DNA from: Thermoplasmatota archaeon
GTDB taxonomy: Archaea; Thermoplasmatota; Penumbrarchaeia; Penumbrarchaeales; Penumbrarchaeaceae
Assembly (NCBI GenBank): GCA_025457865.1
Contig: JALOTP010000006.1
Coordinates: 1-64,000, forward strand
Direction of reading: 5' to 3'
Length of the DNA: 64,000 bases
The notes beneath the pieces were generated by a model that searched no databases, was not told where the DNA came from, and saw only the letters and a program-made list of their open reading frames with translations. Positions 34,101-41,532 of the stretch are shown here, in pieces. Made by a program: the position numbers and the translations under genes. Within the stretch, counting starts at the first letter, position 1; each line of letters opens with the position of its first letter.

Positions 34101-35057
34101 GGGGCCAGATCCCCAATCCTTTACAATATCAGATACTCGGCGGGTTCAGCGATAGATCCGGATACGATGTACAATGATACCATCGAGTACCAGTGGGATT
34201 TCGACGCATCCGATGGGTGGCAGGTCGAACGTGTCGGAGAGACCGGTTACTGGAACTTCCCCAGGGCCGGTAACTATACGATAACGATCCGGGCCGTGGA
34301 TTCGAGCGGAGCATATGTGTCCAACACCACCTACATCGTCGTTGACGGCATCAAGGACGACGACGATTACGACAACGACGGACTCCCCAATGAGTGGGAG
34401 GACACCTTCAGCTTCAGCAAGTACGACCCTGCGGACGCAATGGCGGATTCGGACGGGGATGAGCTGAGCAACCTCGATGAGTATCGGAACGGAACGGACC
34501 CTAAGAAGAGGGATACGGACGGCGATGGTTTCAACGACAAGGAGGACTTTGCCCCACTTGACAAGGCAGTTTGGGAGGAACCCAAACCCGAGGAGAAATG
34601 GACGGATGATCCATTGAACATAATCCTTCTGTTATTGATCATCCTCGTGGTGGTATCACTCCTCATAGCCCTCATCGTCTTCCTTCTCATCAGGAGCAGG
34701 AAGAGGTCCAGGGAGGAGGAGGAGAGGAGGAAGCAGGCCGAGCTCATGCAGAAGAGCGTCTACGAGGGACAGGACCTCTACGGCAACCTGCCTGCCGCTG
34801 ACCAGGCGCCCCAGATGGCAGCCGTTCCGCAGCAGCCAGCCCTTCCCCCACCGCCCCAGGCCGGATCTCTTGACGATGTGTTCGGCGGGGCAGGGACCCT
34901 GCCCGGACTTCAGCAGCCTCCAACAAATGCAGCCCCGGGTCTGCCTCCAGCCCCACAGCCGGTCCAACCCCCCGCAGCCTCTCCGGCTCAAGCAGCTGCT
35001 CAACCAGGCCAGCCAGCAACAGCCAAGTCCACTGACCTGACCGACCTGCTAGGTTGA
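31191..35057 (+). CDS. Giant surface protein: FG-GAP propeller, cadherin/PKD-like domains, calcium repeats, membrane anchor
   Basis: 1288 residues from the ATG at 31191, which has GGTGAAGGAT before it and opens a signal peptide (LSILALILLVTSGLTVLASG); the frame is open back to 30984. FG-GAP-like motifs such as DYDNDGDDDIIA, DLDGDNDVDTLF, DLDGDGDIDMVY and NFDNDPEGYDDIVY predict a calcium-binding propeller (about 40-500). Cadherin-like and a PKD-like domain follow. Before the membrane lie thrombospondin-3/dockerin-like loops, DDDDYDNDGLPNEWED, ADSDGDELSNLDEY and DTDGDGFNDKEDF. A membrane helix (ILLLLIILVVVSLLIALIVF) leads to a long cytoplasmic tail, first basic, then Pro/Gln/Ala-rich, ending STDLTDLLG. 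Adhesion or scaffold function is inferred. Possible TATA at about 31040 (GTATTTAAAG). Confidence 0.85.
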   Translation: MSRTLSILALILLVTSGLTVLASGNEGTVSVRGGDETPSRYGFTPDLKVISTPASEAICVATGDFDKARNDDLAIGLFGSIQVFTNNGGSGSTFGMTLSRTISLPGYYITRINVVDYDNDGDDDIIALGQEVYIMADETTTGGPSRGNARVYYIENTAGSFSVETYHHIKDSYQYASLFYYSDCKFDIASGDLDGDNDVDTLFVYQQDHDGVTSNGGESVVMEQLTYTPSGLVRTELLNLTFAVIAEWTTLVELGDLDGDGDIDMVYSYGGLYNGGNALRTIKAFVRWNQGSSFSTPVDLDPNSKLVQGGGTGGSLSLPFALAIGDFVGGSLRDIAVGTNLNMGENPAFGATGVSIIKQKATPGQFEDPDIAYSEDQHFMLRDLAVGRLDNATNQDLFGFTKMDTTPPSSYNSIDDYGLTFLSGRSLFPYRMTALKVLLTVDGSLPMQVIKGISIGNFDNDPEGYDDIVYVGGKITVGLTSFPPNNIPYKVRTVISPQPVENKNNLAKFNITVEDMDGSWDLSKLEVDFSSAGLPFVYLESPRVDPGNKYVGYYEFEVIVPDTVKQGDYTVSFNMYDMASPREKVKSSDSFLFRVRQYNRKPQIDLENRTLIIMEDTPTYIENVYDWFIDQDIEDGLAYDMLEIDLRNSMSADSWPNFDDNDLFRAELVNGSDADPYNWTLLVTPKPNLYHKMVAGEPDRIIMRASDGKLFSENLGLTVRIMSVNDLPVIPLQGIPKNDFTYQLRQDDFGSTIFKATDANDGDPAGGLLKFYFDYDDETDKSWLTCDELGRMAWKPLNKHYGSHKVTAWVTDGMANISTVLYFNVSNVIDAPFIKRIANQTKEFKNPDLTKFYDFVVYEHEEFNLTIEVGDPDHDIGLQDLVLFQSDLTLRNNTYLDIDPKDPFKAYLHFVAEGKYGYLATHGLDYPPIEEEVIVLDQYNQDVFVELKIRITILNVNDPPLFVSIDTPVKGARSPILYNIRYSAGSAIDPDTMYNDTIEYQWDFDASDGWQVERVGETGYWNFPRAGNYTITIRAVDSSGAYVSNTTYIVVDGIKDDDDYDNDGLPNEWEDTFSFSKYDPADAMADSDGDELSNLDEYRNGTDPKKRDTDGDGFNDKEDFAPLDKAVWEEPKPEEKWTDDPLNIILLLLIILVVVSLLIALIVFLLIRSRKRSREEEERRKQAELMQKSVYEGQDLYGNLPAADQAPQMAAVPQQPALPPPPQAGSLDDVFGGAGTLPGLQQPPTNAAPGLPPAPQPVQPPAASPAQAAAQPGQPATAKSTDLTDLLG

Positions 35058-35138
35058 GGAATATTCTAGACCCTTTGAGGGGCAATCCTTTAATTAGGGA
35101 CCGCCCCCTTCCGAGACACCCGTAGGTGTGGTGATGGC

Positions 35139-35837
35139 TTGAGAAAGGTGGTGCTCTCGCTCGGCGGCTCCGTGATCATAAGGGGCGAAGAGGATGTACG
35201 TTACATCAAGGCCTTTGTGAAAGAGCTTCTCACGAGTACGATGGATACACGCTACGTCATAGTCACCGGAGGGGGCAGACTGGCAAGGGACTACATCCGA
35301 TCGGGGAGGGAGCTTGGTGCGGACGAGTCCACGCTGGATGAGATGGGGATCGAGGCGACCAGGCTCAATGCATGGCTCCTTATCAGCGCGCTCGGGAATG
35401 AGTGCAATCCAGTTCCGTTCAGGAACATCGATGAGGCGCTTGAGCAGGCCTCCGTCCATAGGTTCGTCGTCGGAGGCGGCACCCATCCTGGTCAAACGAC
35501 AGATGCCGTGTCCGCCATCATAGCGGAGAGGTGGGGGGCAGATATCTTCGTGAACATGACGGCCGTTCCCGGTGCTTTCACATCAGACCCCCTGAAGGAC
35601 CCCAAGGCCAAGAGGATACCGAGGATGACATCTTCCGAGCTCATGCATCTGGTATCGAACGTCCGATCGGAAGCTGGTTCCCACTCCGTCATGGACCCTC
35701 TAGCCGCAAAGGTGATATCAAGGTCAAGTTTGCTCACTTTCATCATCGACGGCAGGGACATACCCTCGCTAAGAGGTGTACTGGCCGGGAAACCGTTCAA
35801 GGGTACCACGGTCGTCCCCGATGGTAAGGAGGTATGA
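35139..35837 (+). CDS. pyrH: UMP kinase (archaeal type)
   Basis: 232 residues of the amino-acid-kinase fold; converts UMP to UDP in pyrimidine synthesis. Seen are VVLSLGGSVI (phosphate loop), YVIVTGGGRLARDYI, FVVGGGTHPGQTTDAVSA, and NMTAVPGAFTSDPLKDPKAK with the family-specific turn before an aspartate-proline. Length fits the short archaeal form rather than bacterial PyrH. The start is TTG at 35139 (reads M-R-K-V-V-L), with GGTGATGG before it. The stop overlaps the next gene's start by four bases (GTATGATG), so it is translationally coupled to the zinc-ribbon membrane protein. Confidence 0.88.
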   Translation: MRKVVLSLGGSVIIRGEEDVRYIKAFVKELLTSTMDTRYVIVTGGGRLARDYIRSGRELGADESTLDEMGIEATRLNAWLLISALGNECNPVPFRNIDEALEQASVHRFVVGGGTHPGQTTDAVSAIIAERWGADIFVNMTAVPGAFTSDPLKDPKAKRIPRMTSSELMHLVSNVRSEAGSHSVMDPLAAKVISRSSLLTFIIDGRDIPSLRGVLAGKPFKGTTVVPDGKEV

Positions 35838-36130
35838 TGATGGTAGAAAAGGTCAAGAAATCCCCGAAGGGGACAGGTCCCAAGAAGAAGAGGTCCATCG
35901 CAGGGATGGTCAAGGAAGCACCTGTCGAGAAGTTGCCAGTTCAGGTCGTACCCAGGCACAAGCACTGCTTCAACTGCGGTGTTTCGGTGTCCCCCGACAA
36001 GGACCTCTGCTCGGACAAGTGCCAGACCGATTGGGACAAGATGGTCAAGAGGAAGAAGTACTGGACGTACCTCCCGCTCCTGGGCGTTGTGTTCCTGATA
36101 CTCCTGTACATCATCCTGAACATGGGATGA
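35834..36130 (+). CDS. DUF2116-type zinc-ribbon membrane protein
   Basis: 98 residues. After a Lys-rich N-terminus comes a zinc-binding segment HKHCFNCGVSVSPDKDLCSD with a final K-C (two cysteine pairs), then a single C-terminal membrane helix (YLPLLGVVFLILLYIILNM). This matches the archaeal DUF2116 layout of small tail-anchored zinc-ribbon proteins, whose role is unknown. GGAGGT lies right before ATGATGATG at 35834-35842, so any of the three could initiate; the first overlaps the UMP-kinase stop. It sits between UMP kinase and CoA adenylyltransferase in a compact operon. Confidence 0.8.
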   Translation: MMMVEKVKKSPKGTGPKKKRSIAGMVKEAPVEKLPVQVVPRHKHCFNCGVSVSPDKDLCSDKCQTDWDKMVKRKKYWTYLPLLGVVFLILLYIILNMG

Positions 36131-36172
36131 ACAAAGACCCCATACGTCGTTCGAGAGATACGAGGTAGGTAA

Positions 36173-36661
36173 ATGGAACGCTGGGAAATATGCCTTGGAG
36201 GTACGTTCTCCCCCTTGCATAAAGGGCATCTGAGGCTCTTTGAGACGGCATTCTCCGTCGGGAGGGTCGTCAGGGTGGGATTGACCACCGATGATTTCGC
36301 ATCCCTGGGCAGGTCGAGGAAGGTCACCCCCTATGATGTCCGTGAGCGCGACCTCCGGAACGAACTGGATAGGCTTTCAGAGGTCCATAGGGTCCCTTAC
36401 ACCATCGGTCCAATAACTGACAAGGTCGGTTTCGCGCATGAGCCCCGGATAGAGGCCATTGTCGTCTCCAAGGAGACCGAAAGGTACGTTGACATGATAG
36501 ATGAGGTTCGAGCGAAGAAAGGCCTCTTTCCCCTAAGGAGGTTCGTGGTGGAAATGGTCCTGGACGATATGGGCAATGTGCTCTCCTCCACAAGGGTCCA
36601 GAACGGAACGGTGGATGCGTCCGGGAGGTCTGCCAAGGAGAGGTCCGGGGGTGGCGCCTGA
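36173..36661 (+). CDS. coaD: Phosphopantetheine adenylyltransferase (archaeal type)
   Basis: 162 residues of the nucleotidyltransferase fold; transfers AMP to 4-phosphopantetheine, giving dephospho-CoA. The opening CLGGTFSPLHKGHLRLFE holds the HxGH signature that binds ATP, and the second signature is LSSTRVQNG (about 140-148), equivalent to the ISSTR motif of nucleotidyltransferases. VGLTTDDFA and VVSKET are typical of the archaeal/eukaryotic subgroup. It is 42 nt after the zinc-ribbon gene, and its TGA overlaps the ATG of the rhomboid gene, so the run 35139-37635 is one transcription unit. Confidence 0.9.
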   Translation: MERWEICLGGTFSPLHKGHLRLFETAFSVGRVVRVGLTTDDFASLGRSRKVTPYDVRERDLRNELDRLSEVHRVPYTIGPITDKVGFAHEPRIEAIVVSKETERYVDMIDEVRAKKGLFPLRRFVVEMVLDDMGNVLSSTRVQNGTVDASGRSAKERSGGGA

Positions 36662-37635
36662 TGACATCGACCATACCGACCGGACCTCAGGACATACTGG
36701 TCCTGGGCGTCATGATCCTGTTCCTGGTCCTTTCCATTCTCCTACCATGGAAGAAGAGGGCAAATGCCACATCCGTCATCGCCCTGGGAATATCCGTGAT
36801 ATTCCTTATGCAGATGCTCTTTTCCATGGAGGCACTTTACAAGCTCCCGTTCCTATCTGGTTGGGAATATCAGGGCAGATGGGGGCTCATAGATTCCCTG
36901 GGTTTCTCGCCGAGGGCGATAGTGGATGACTACGGCTACCACAGGTTCGTAACTTCCACCATGCTGCATGCCGACGGCTTCCACCTGATAATGAACTTCA
37001 TAGGCCTTTACCTGCTGGGTACACAGCTGGAGAGGAAGGTGGGGTGGCAGAGGTTCCTGGTTCTATACTTCGGCTCGGGGATCATAGCTGGTGCCGTCGT
37101 CCTGATGGTCTCGCCCTTCGAGATACTGGGACAGTCCATGGACACCGTTTCAATAGGGGCCTCGGGATGCATCTACGGGATACTGGGAGCCTACTGGTTC
37201 CTTTATCCCAGGGACCAGATAGTGTTCCCCCTGATAATCATAAAGAAATGGCCCATATCGCTGATCGTTGCGATCTATATAGGGATAACGGCGCTGTTCA
37301 TCATACTGGACTCAGACAGCAATGTCAGCCACATCGCCCATTTCGCCGGGTTCGTGGGAGCGTTCCCCATTGCTGCCCTGGTCCGGCCCAAACCGGTCGA
37401 GGAGAAGGCAGGCCTGAAGAAGGCCAAGGTGGACGACCTGAAGCCTCTGGCAAGGACCAAGGAGCAGAAGAAGGCACTCGAGAGGGTGATGAAGGCCGAC
37501 GAGCCCGAGGTGAGGGATGCATGGCTCGAGGACCTCTTCAGGAAGGTTGACTGCCCCAAATGCGGTTCGAGGGGAATGACGTTCTCCGGGGGGAAGGCCG
37601 AATGCCCCAAGTGCGGCAAGGTCATAAGGCCTTGA
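36661..37635 (+). CDS. Rhomboid intramembrane protease with C-terminal zinc ribbon
   Basis: 324 residues. Six or seven membrane helices carry the rhomboid catalytic pair: the serine in SIGASGCIYG (GxSG, about residue 170) and the histidine in SHIAHFAGF (about 224). The first conserved block HADGFHLIMNFIGLYLLG has the family HxxxN pattern. Beyond the last helix a soluble tail with a basic, charged segment ends in a four-cysteine zinc ribbon (CPKCGS and CPKCGK, about 297-322). The protease cuts membrane proteins within the bilayer; substrates are unknown. The zinc ribbon is probably a cytoplasmic accessory domain. Start overlaps the CoA adenylyltransferase stop (TGATG). Confidence 0.88.
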   Translation: MTSTIPTGPQDILVLGVMILFLVLSILLPWKKRANATSVIALGISVIFLMQMLFSMEALYKLPFLSGWEYQGRWGLIDSLGFSPRAIVDDYGYHRFVTSTMLHADGFHLIMNFIGLYLLGTQLERKVGWQRFLVLYFGSGIIAGAVVLMVSPFEILGQSMDTVSIGASGCIYGILGAYWFLYPRDQIVFPLIIIKKWPISLIVAIYIGITALFIILDSDSNVSHIAHFAGFVGAFPIAALVRPKPVEEKAGLKKAKVDDLKPLARTKEQKKALERVMKADEPEVRDAWLEDLFRKVDCPKCGSRGMTFSGGKAECPKCGKVIRP

Positions 37636-37712
37636 GAACGTCCATGTCGATTTCTGTTATCAGAAAAATCAATGTCCTTAGAGGCCCATACACCTCTCAC
37701 AGGTGAAACATC

Positions 37713-38345
37713 ATGGTCCCTAAGATAGAATGGTTGGGGCACGCATCCTTCAGGATAATCTCGGACCAGGGTATCATCTACATTGACCCCTGGAAGGTCT
37801 CCTCCGGGCCCAAGGCCGATCTCATCCTGGTCACGCATTCGCACCACGACCACCTGAGCATGGACGACATCAGGAGATTCAGCGGTCCGGACACATGGGT
37901 GGTCGGACCCGCCGATGTCGCATCGAAGATGAAGAAAGCCCACGAGCTGAGGCCAAGGAGCTACCTTGAGTTCCCGGTCAAGGGCAAGATGGGCCCTATA
38001 AGGGTCGAAGGATACAATGCTTACAATCCTAAAAAGCAGTTCCACCCCCTGGCCAACGGCTGGCTCGGCTTCGTTGTGGACCTGGGCGGGTTCCGGATCT
38101 ACCATTCGGGGGATACGGACGTCATCCCGGAGATGGCAGGCATTAGGAACATCGATGTCGCCCTCCTCCCGGTCGGTGGGACCTATACGATGGGTCCCAA
38201 GGAGGCTGTAGAAGCTGTGAAGGTCATTAAGCCCAAGAAAGTCATACCTATGCACTGGGGGGATATAGTGGGAGGAAGGGCGGACGCGGAGCTTTTCAAG
38301 AAGCTCTGCCCCTGCGAGGTCGAGATTTTGGAACAGATGCGGTGA
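37713..38345 (+). CDS. Metallo-beta-lactamase-fold hydrolase (UPF0173/UlaG-like)
   Basis: 210 residues. The metal-binding signature THSHHDHLSMDD (HxHxDH, about 45-56), a second histidine in YHSGDTD (about 130-136) and a C-terminal MHWGD (about 187-191) match the short UPF0173 branch of the fold. Such enzymes hydrolyse phosphoesters or thioesters; the substrate is unknown. The opening IEWLGHASFRI is characteristic of the branch. It starts 77 nt after the rhomboid gene and is probably the last gene or a separate unit, followed by a hairpin and the next promoter. Confidence 0.88.
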   Translation: MVPKIEWLGHASFRIISDQGIIYIDPWKVSSGPKADLILVTHSHHDHLSMDDIRRFSGPDTWVVGPADVASKMKKAHELRPRSYLEFPVKGKMGPIRVEGYNAYNPKKQFHPLANGWLGFVVDLGGFRIYHSGDTDVIPEMAGIRNIDVALLPVGGTYTMGPKEAVEAVKVIKPKKVIPMHWGDIVGGRADAELFKKLCPCEVEILEQMR

Positions 38346-38362
38346 GGTCCTATAGCTCTACT

Positions 38363-38421
38363 TACGGGATGTCCCGTACCCTCACACCAATGGTCAACCC
38401 TTTTGGTTAACTATTTATAAA
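38363..38421 (+). promoter_or_regulatory. Palindrome and TATA box before the RND-family gene
   Basis: TACGGGA-TG-TCCCGTA (38363-38378) is a perfect 7-bp-arm inverted repeat. TTTATAAA lies at 38414-38421, 27 nt before the GTG start at 38444, so the transcript should be leaderless. The palindrome may be an operator or the end hairpin of the upstream gene. Confidence 0.45.
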
Positions 38422-38443
38422 TCCAGTCGTTCGAGGGGCCGGG

Positions 38444-41400
38444 GTGGTCCCCATCATAACGGAAAAGGTAGGGTGCTTCGCATCACGGCACCCATGGCTT
38501 GTGATAGGCATCCTCGCCCTCATCACTGTTGGCGCTGTCACGGAGATGATCCTTGAGCCAATGGAGCAGAAGTTCGACAACGAGGACTTCCTCCCTGACA
38601 TAGAGGCAGCAAGGACATGGACCACCTACCAGGAGAAGTTCACTTCGTCCTATATGATGACCATCCTCCTCAAGTCACCACAGGGCGATGTCGTCACGGT
38701 CCAGGGATTCAAGGATATGGTGCTCCTCTCCGAGAACATATCCAGGTCCGAAAGCTTCCGAACCTGGCAGGACCCGGGTTCGGTCCTCCAGAACCCATCC
38801 TCCCCGGCAGGTTCCCTGTATTCCCTCAGGGATGCGGTGGACCAGGCGGAGGACCTGAAAGGATTGGGCGATTGGATAGGCCCTCTCATACCTTTATCCG
38901 GTGGTCTCTCAAAGGAGGCAGAGAGCATCGATGACAGGCTCAACCTCACGGACCCTGCCGATGCGGGGGCAGTCAGTTCTTCGGTCCAGGACCTCACGGA
39001 CGCACTTGACGACCTCCTTAGAGCATACGGCTCCGGACCCCCCACAGCATCCGAAAGCTATGGAGGGGAGCTGAGTTACATCACTTCCTTCGCAAGCGAC
39101 CAGGAGCTGAAGGATGAGATAGCGGCCCTGATATCCTACGACGCAGGGGACCCATCGGTGCTCAACGGGTCCGTCAGGTCACAGTACTTCCTTGGTGCAG
39201 CCCAGGGTGTCCCTGCATCCCTGGACAGGGCATCTGATGCCCTGAATGCCTTTCTCGGGGGCACAGGTCTTTCAGCAGGCTCGAGGCAACGGCTTAAGGA
39301 CCTCTTGGATGATATAGATGAAGCAAAGGGTTACATCGCGAACGCCACTTCCGAATCAATTGGCCGTGGGAGCCTGCTCCGGTACGGTTATGTCCAGCAA
39401 TCCTTTGGCACCTCTTTGTTCACACTTACGAACTTCCTCACGAAGGATTTCGACCCGGCAAAGGGGTCTTACAAGGCAAAGGGCGCCCTTTTGATAGTCA
39501 GCCTCAACTACACCCTGACCGAACTATCAGTGACGGACGAATCGCTCGTCATTGGCATCGAAGGCGGCATCAAGGATGCTGTTGGAAGGATGGACAGGGA
39601 TATCTCCCTCTCGGTCCACCCCCTTGGCAACGCATTGGTGAACAAGAGGATAAACGATGCCTCCAACGAGTCCATGACCATACTTCTGCCCCTAGCCTTC
39701 TTTATGATAATCCTCATTCTGGGCATTGTCTATAGAAGTGTCTCGGATGTGATAGTGAACCTTATCGGATTGACCATGGCCATACTCTGGATGTTCGGTC
39801 TCGGTTCCCTCTTGGGCTACTATAACAATCCCATGATAAGCGCGGTACCGGTCCTTGTGGTGGGTCTTGGCATCGATTACGGCATCCATCTCACATTGAG
39901 GTACAGGGAGGAGATACTGAAGGGTAAGAAAGTGATAGAGGCCCTATCGGAGATGAGCGGTTCGGTTGGGGTCGCACTTCTCCTGGCAACGTTCACGACT
40001 GTCCTAGCATTCATGTCCAACCTCTTCTCACCGGTGGGCCTCCTCCAGCAGTTCAGCGTTCTATCCGCAGCGGGTGTGATGGCATCCTTCCTAATCATGT
40101 TCACGTTCGTCCCAGCAGTGAAATCGCTCATAGACGGTTTCAAGGCGAAGAGGTGCTGGAACCTTTTCCAGGGAGTAAAGGAAGGGACGTGCCGAGCCGG
40201 GATGAACGGCAGGACCGATCCGTCTAAACGGATCGTCAATAGGGCCATAACCCGTCTCGCACTTGGCGCCGAGAAGAGGCCTCTGATCATAATCATCGTC
40301 ATACTCCTTCTAACTGGTGGTATGGGTTACCTCGCATCGTTCAGCAAGGTCACTTTCTCCGTACGCGACTTCCTGCCCGACGACCTGCAAGAAGCAAAGG
40401 ACCTGGAATTCGTGCTTGACCGTTTCAACCTCGGGAGTTCCGGAGAAGTTGGCATCGTCATTATCGATGGGGACCTGACAGACCCGGACGTGCTCAGGGC
40501 CATGAACGGTGTGATGGACAATGTCGTCGATGACCGTTCGGACCTTTTCGCATTCGAAACGACATCATCTGGTGTTAGACCAAAGGCGGACTTCCTGCTC
40601 TATTCCATGTTGAACATGGCCAACAACATAGGGGTCCTGGACCCTGATGATCCGTTCGTGAACTCCTATGATGCGACCTTCAATACATCGACAGGTCTTC
40701 CTCTAGGTTCGGCCACCAACGAGAGAATCGAAGAGGTATTGATGAAGTACTACGAAAGCTATCCATCTATAGCAAGGAGGGTGCTCTACCTTCATCAGGA
40801 CAGTTTCACTTCCAGCTCCATAACATTCACCGTTTCCGCACAGGACGATGCGGACGGCAGGGAACTGGAGCGTGAGCTGAGGAGGTACACATCCCAGTTG
40901 AGGGATATGGAGGGTAGCGGAATCGAGGATGTGAGCATCTCGGGCACCATGGTGCTCACAGCGGTGATCGTCGACTCTTTGACCTACTCTCAGATATGGT
41001 CCATCATCATCACCTTGACCGTCTCTCTGGTAGTCCTCATGGTGGTCTTCACCATTGAGGAGCGCTCACCACTGATAGGGCTCGTCGCAACGCTCCCCAT
41101 GGTATTCTGCCTCATCTGGATCGTCGGGACGATGTACATCCTGAAGATACCATTGAACGCCATGACGATCACAATAGGCTCTTTGACGGTTGGGTTAGGT
41201 ATCACATACGGCATCCACATAACTCACCGTTTCCTTGAGGACCTGAGGACGACCTCTGACATCCAGGAGGCGACGAGGAAGACCCTTATCAACACCGGAG
41301 GTGCGCTCATGGGTGCGGCCGGTACGACCATAGCCGGCTTCGGCCTCCTGGTCTTCGCCCTGATGCCGCCCTTACAGCAGTTCGGTTCCATAACCGCGCT

Positions 41401-41506
41401 CTCCATCCTCTATTCGTTCCTCTCGTCCGTGATAGTCCTGCCCGTCCTCCTCATGATATGGGCAAGGGCGAAGATGAAGGTCCGCTCAATAAGGGGAGGA
41501 AGGTAA
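38444..41506 (+). CDS. MMPL/RND-family membrane transporter with two SSD-like domains
   Basis: 1020 residues. The layout is that of MMPL-type RND proteins: helix 1 (PWLVIGILALITVGAVTEMI), a large extracellular loop (about 45-400), six helices (MTILLPLAFFMIILILGIVY, LVVGLGIDYGIHLTLRYREE, AFMSNLFSPVG), then a repeat of the same (helix at about 615, second loop, helices from about 855). The charged intramembrane motif GxxxDYGIH occurs in the first half, and G-I-T-Y-G-I-H in the second, which lacks the aspartate. These proteins export lipids, hopanoids or sterol-like molecules; the substrate here is unknown. Start is GTG at 38444, placed at the predicted transcription start. Confidence 0.88.
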   Translation: MVPIITEKVGCFASRHPWLVIGILALITVGAVTEMILEPMEQKFDNEDFLPDIEAARTWTTYQEKFTSSYMMTILLKSPQGDVVTVQGFKDMVLLSENISRSESFRTWQDPGSVLQNPSSPAGSLYSLRDAVDQAEDLKGLGDWIGPLIPLSGGLSKEAESIDDRLNLTDPADAGAVSSSVQDLTDALDDLLRAYGSGPPTASESYGGELSYITSFASDQELKDEIAALISYDAGDPSVLNGSVRSQYFLGAAQGVPASLDRASDALNAFLGGTGLSAGSRQRLKDLLDDIDEAKGYIANATSESIGRGSLLRYGYVQQSFGTSLFTLTNFLTKDFDPAKGSYKAKGALLIVSLNYTLTELSVTDESLVIGIEGGIKDAVGRMDRDISLSVHPLGNALVNKRINDASNESMTILLPLAFFMIILILGIVYRSVSDVIVNLIGLTMAILWMFGLGSLLGYYNNPMISAVPVLVVGLGIDYGIHLTLRYREEILKGKKVIEALSEMSGSVGVALLLATFTTVLAFMSNLFSPVGLLQQFSVLSAAGVMASFLIMFTFVPAVKSLIDGFKAKRCWNLFQGVKEGTCRAGMNGRTDPSKRIVNRAITRLALGAEKRPLIIIIVILLLTGGMGYLASFSKVTFSVRDFLPDDLQEAKDLEFVLDRFNLGSSGEVGIVIIDGDLTDPDVLRAMNGVMDNVVDDRSDLFAFETTSSGVRPKADFLLYSMLNMANNIGVLDPDDPFVNSYDATFNTSTGLPLGSATNERIEEVLMKYYESYPSIARRVLYLHQDSFTSSSITFTVSAQDDADGRELERELRRYTSQLRDMEGSGIEDVSISGTMVLTAVIVDSLTYSQIWSIIITLTVSLVVLMVVFTIEERSPLIGLVATLPMVFCLIWIVGTMYILKIPLNAMTITIGSLTVGLGITYGIHITHRFLEDLRTTSDIQEATRKTLINTGGALMGAAGTTIAGFGLLVFALMPPLQQFGSITALSILYSFLSSVIVLPVLLMIWARAKMKVRSIRGGR

Positions 41507-41532
41507 AATAGAGGGTCCTCCATGGAGCGCTG

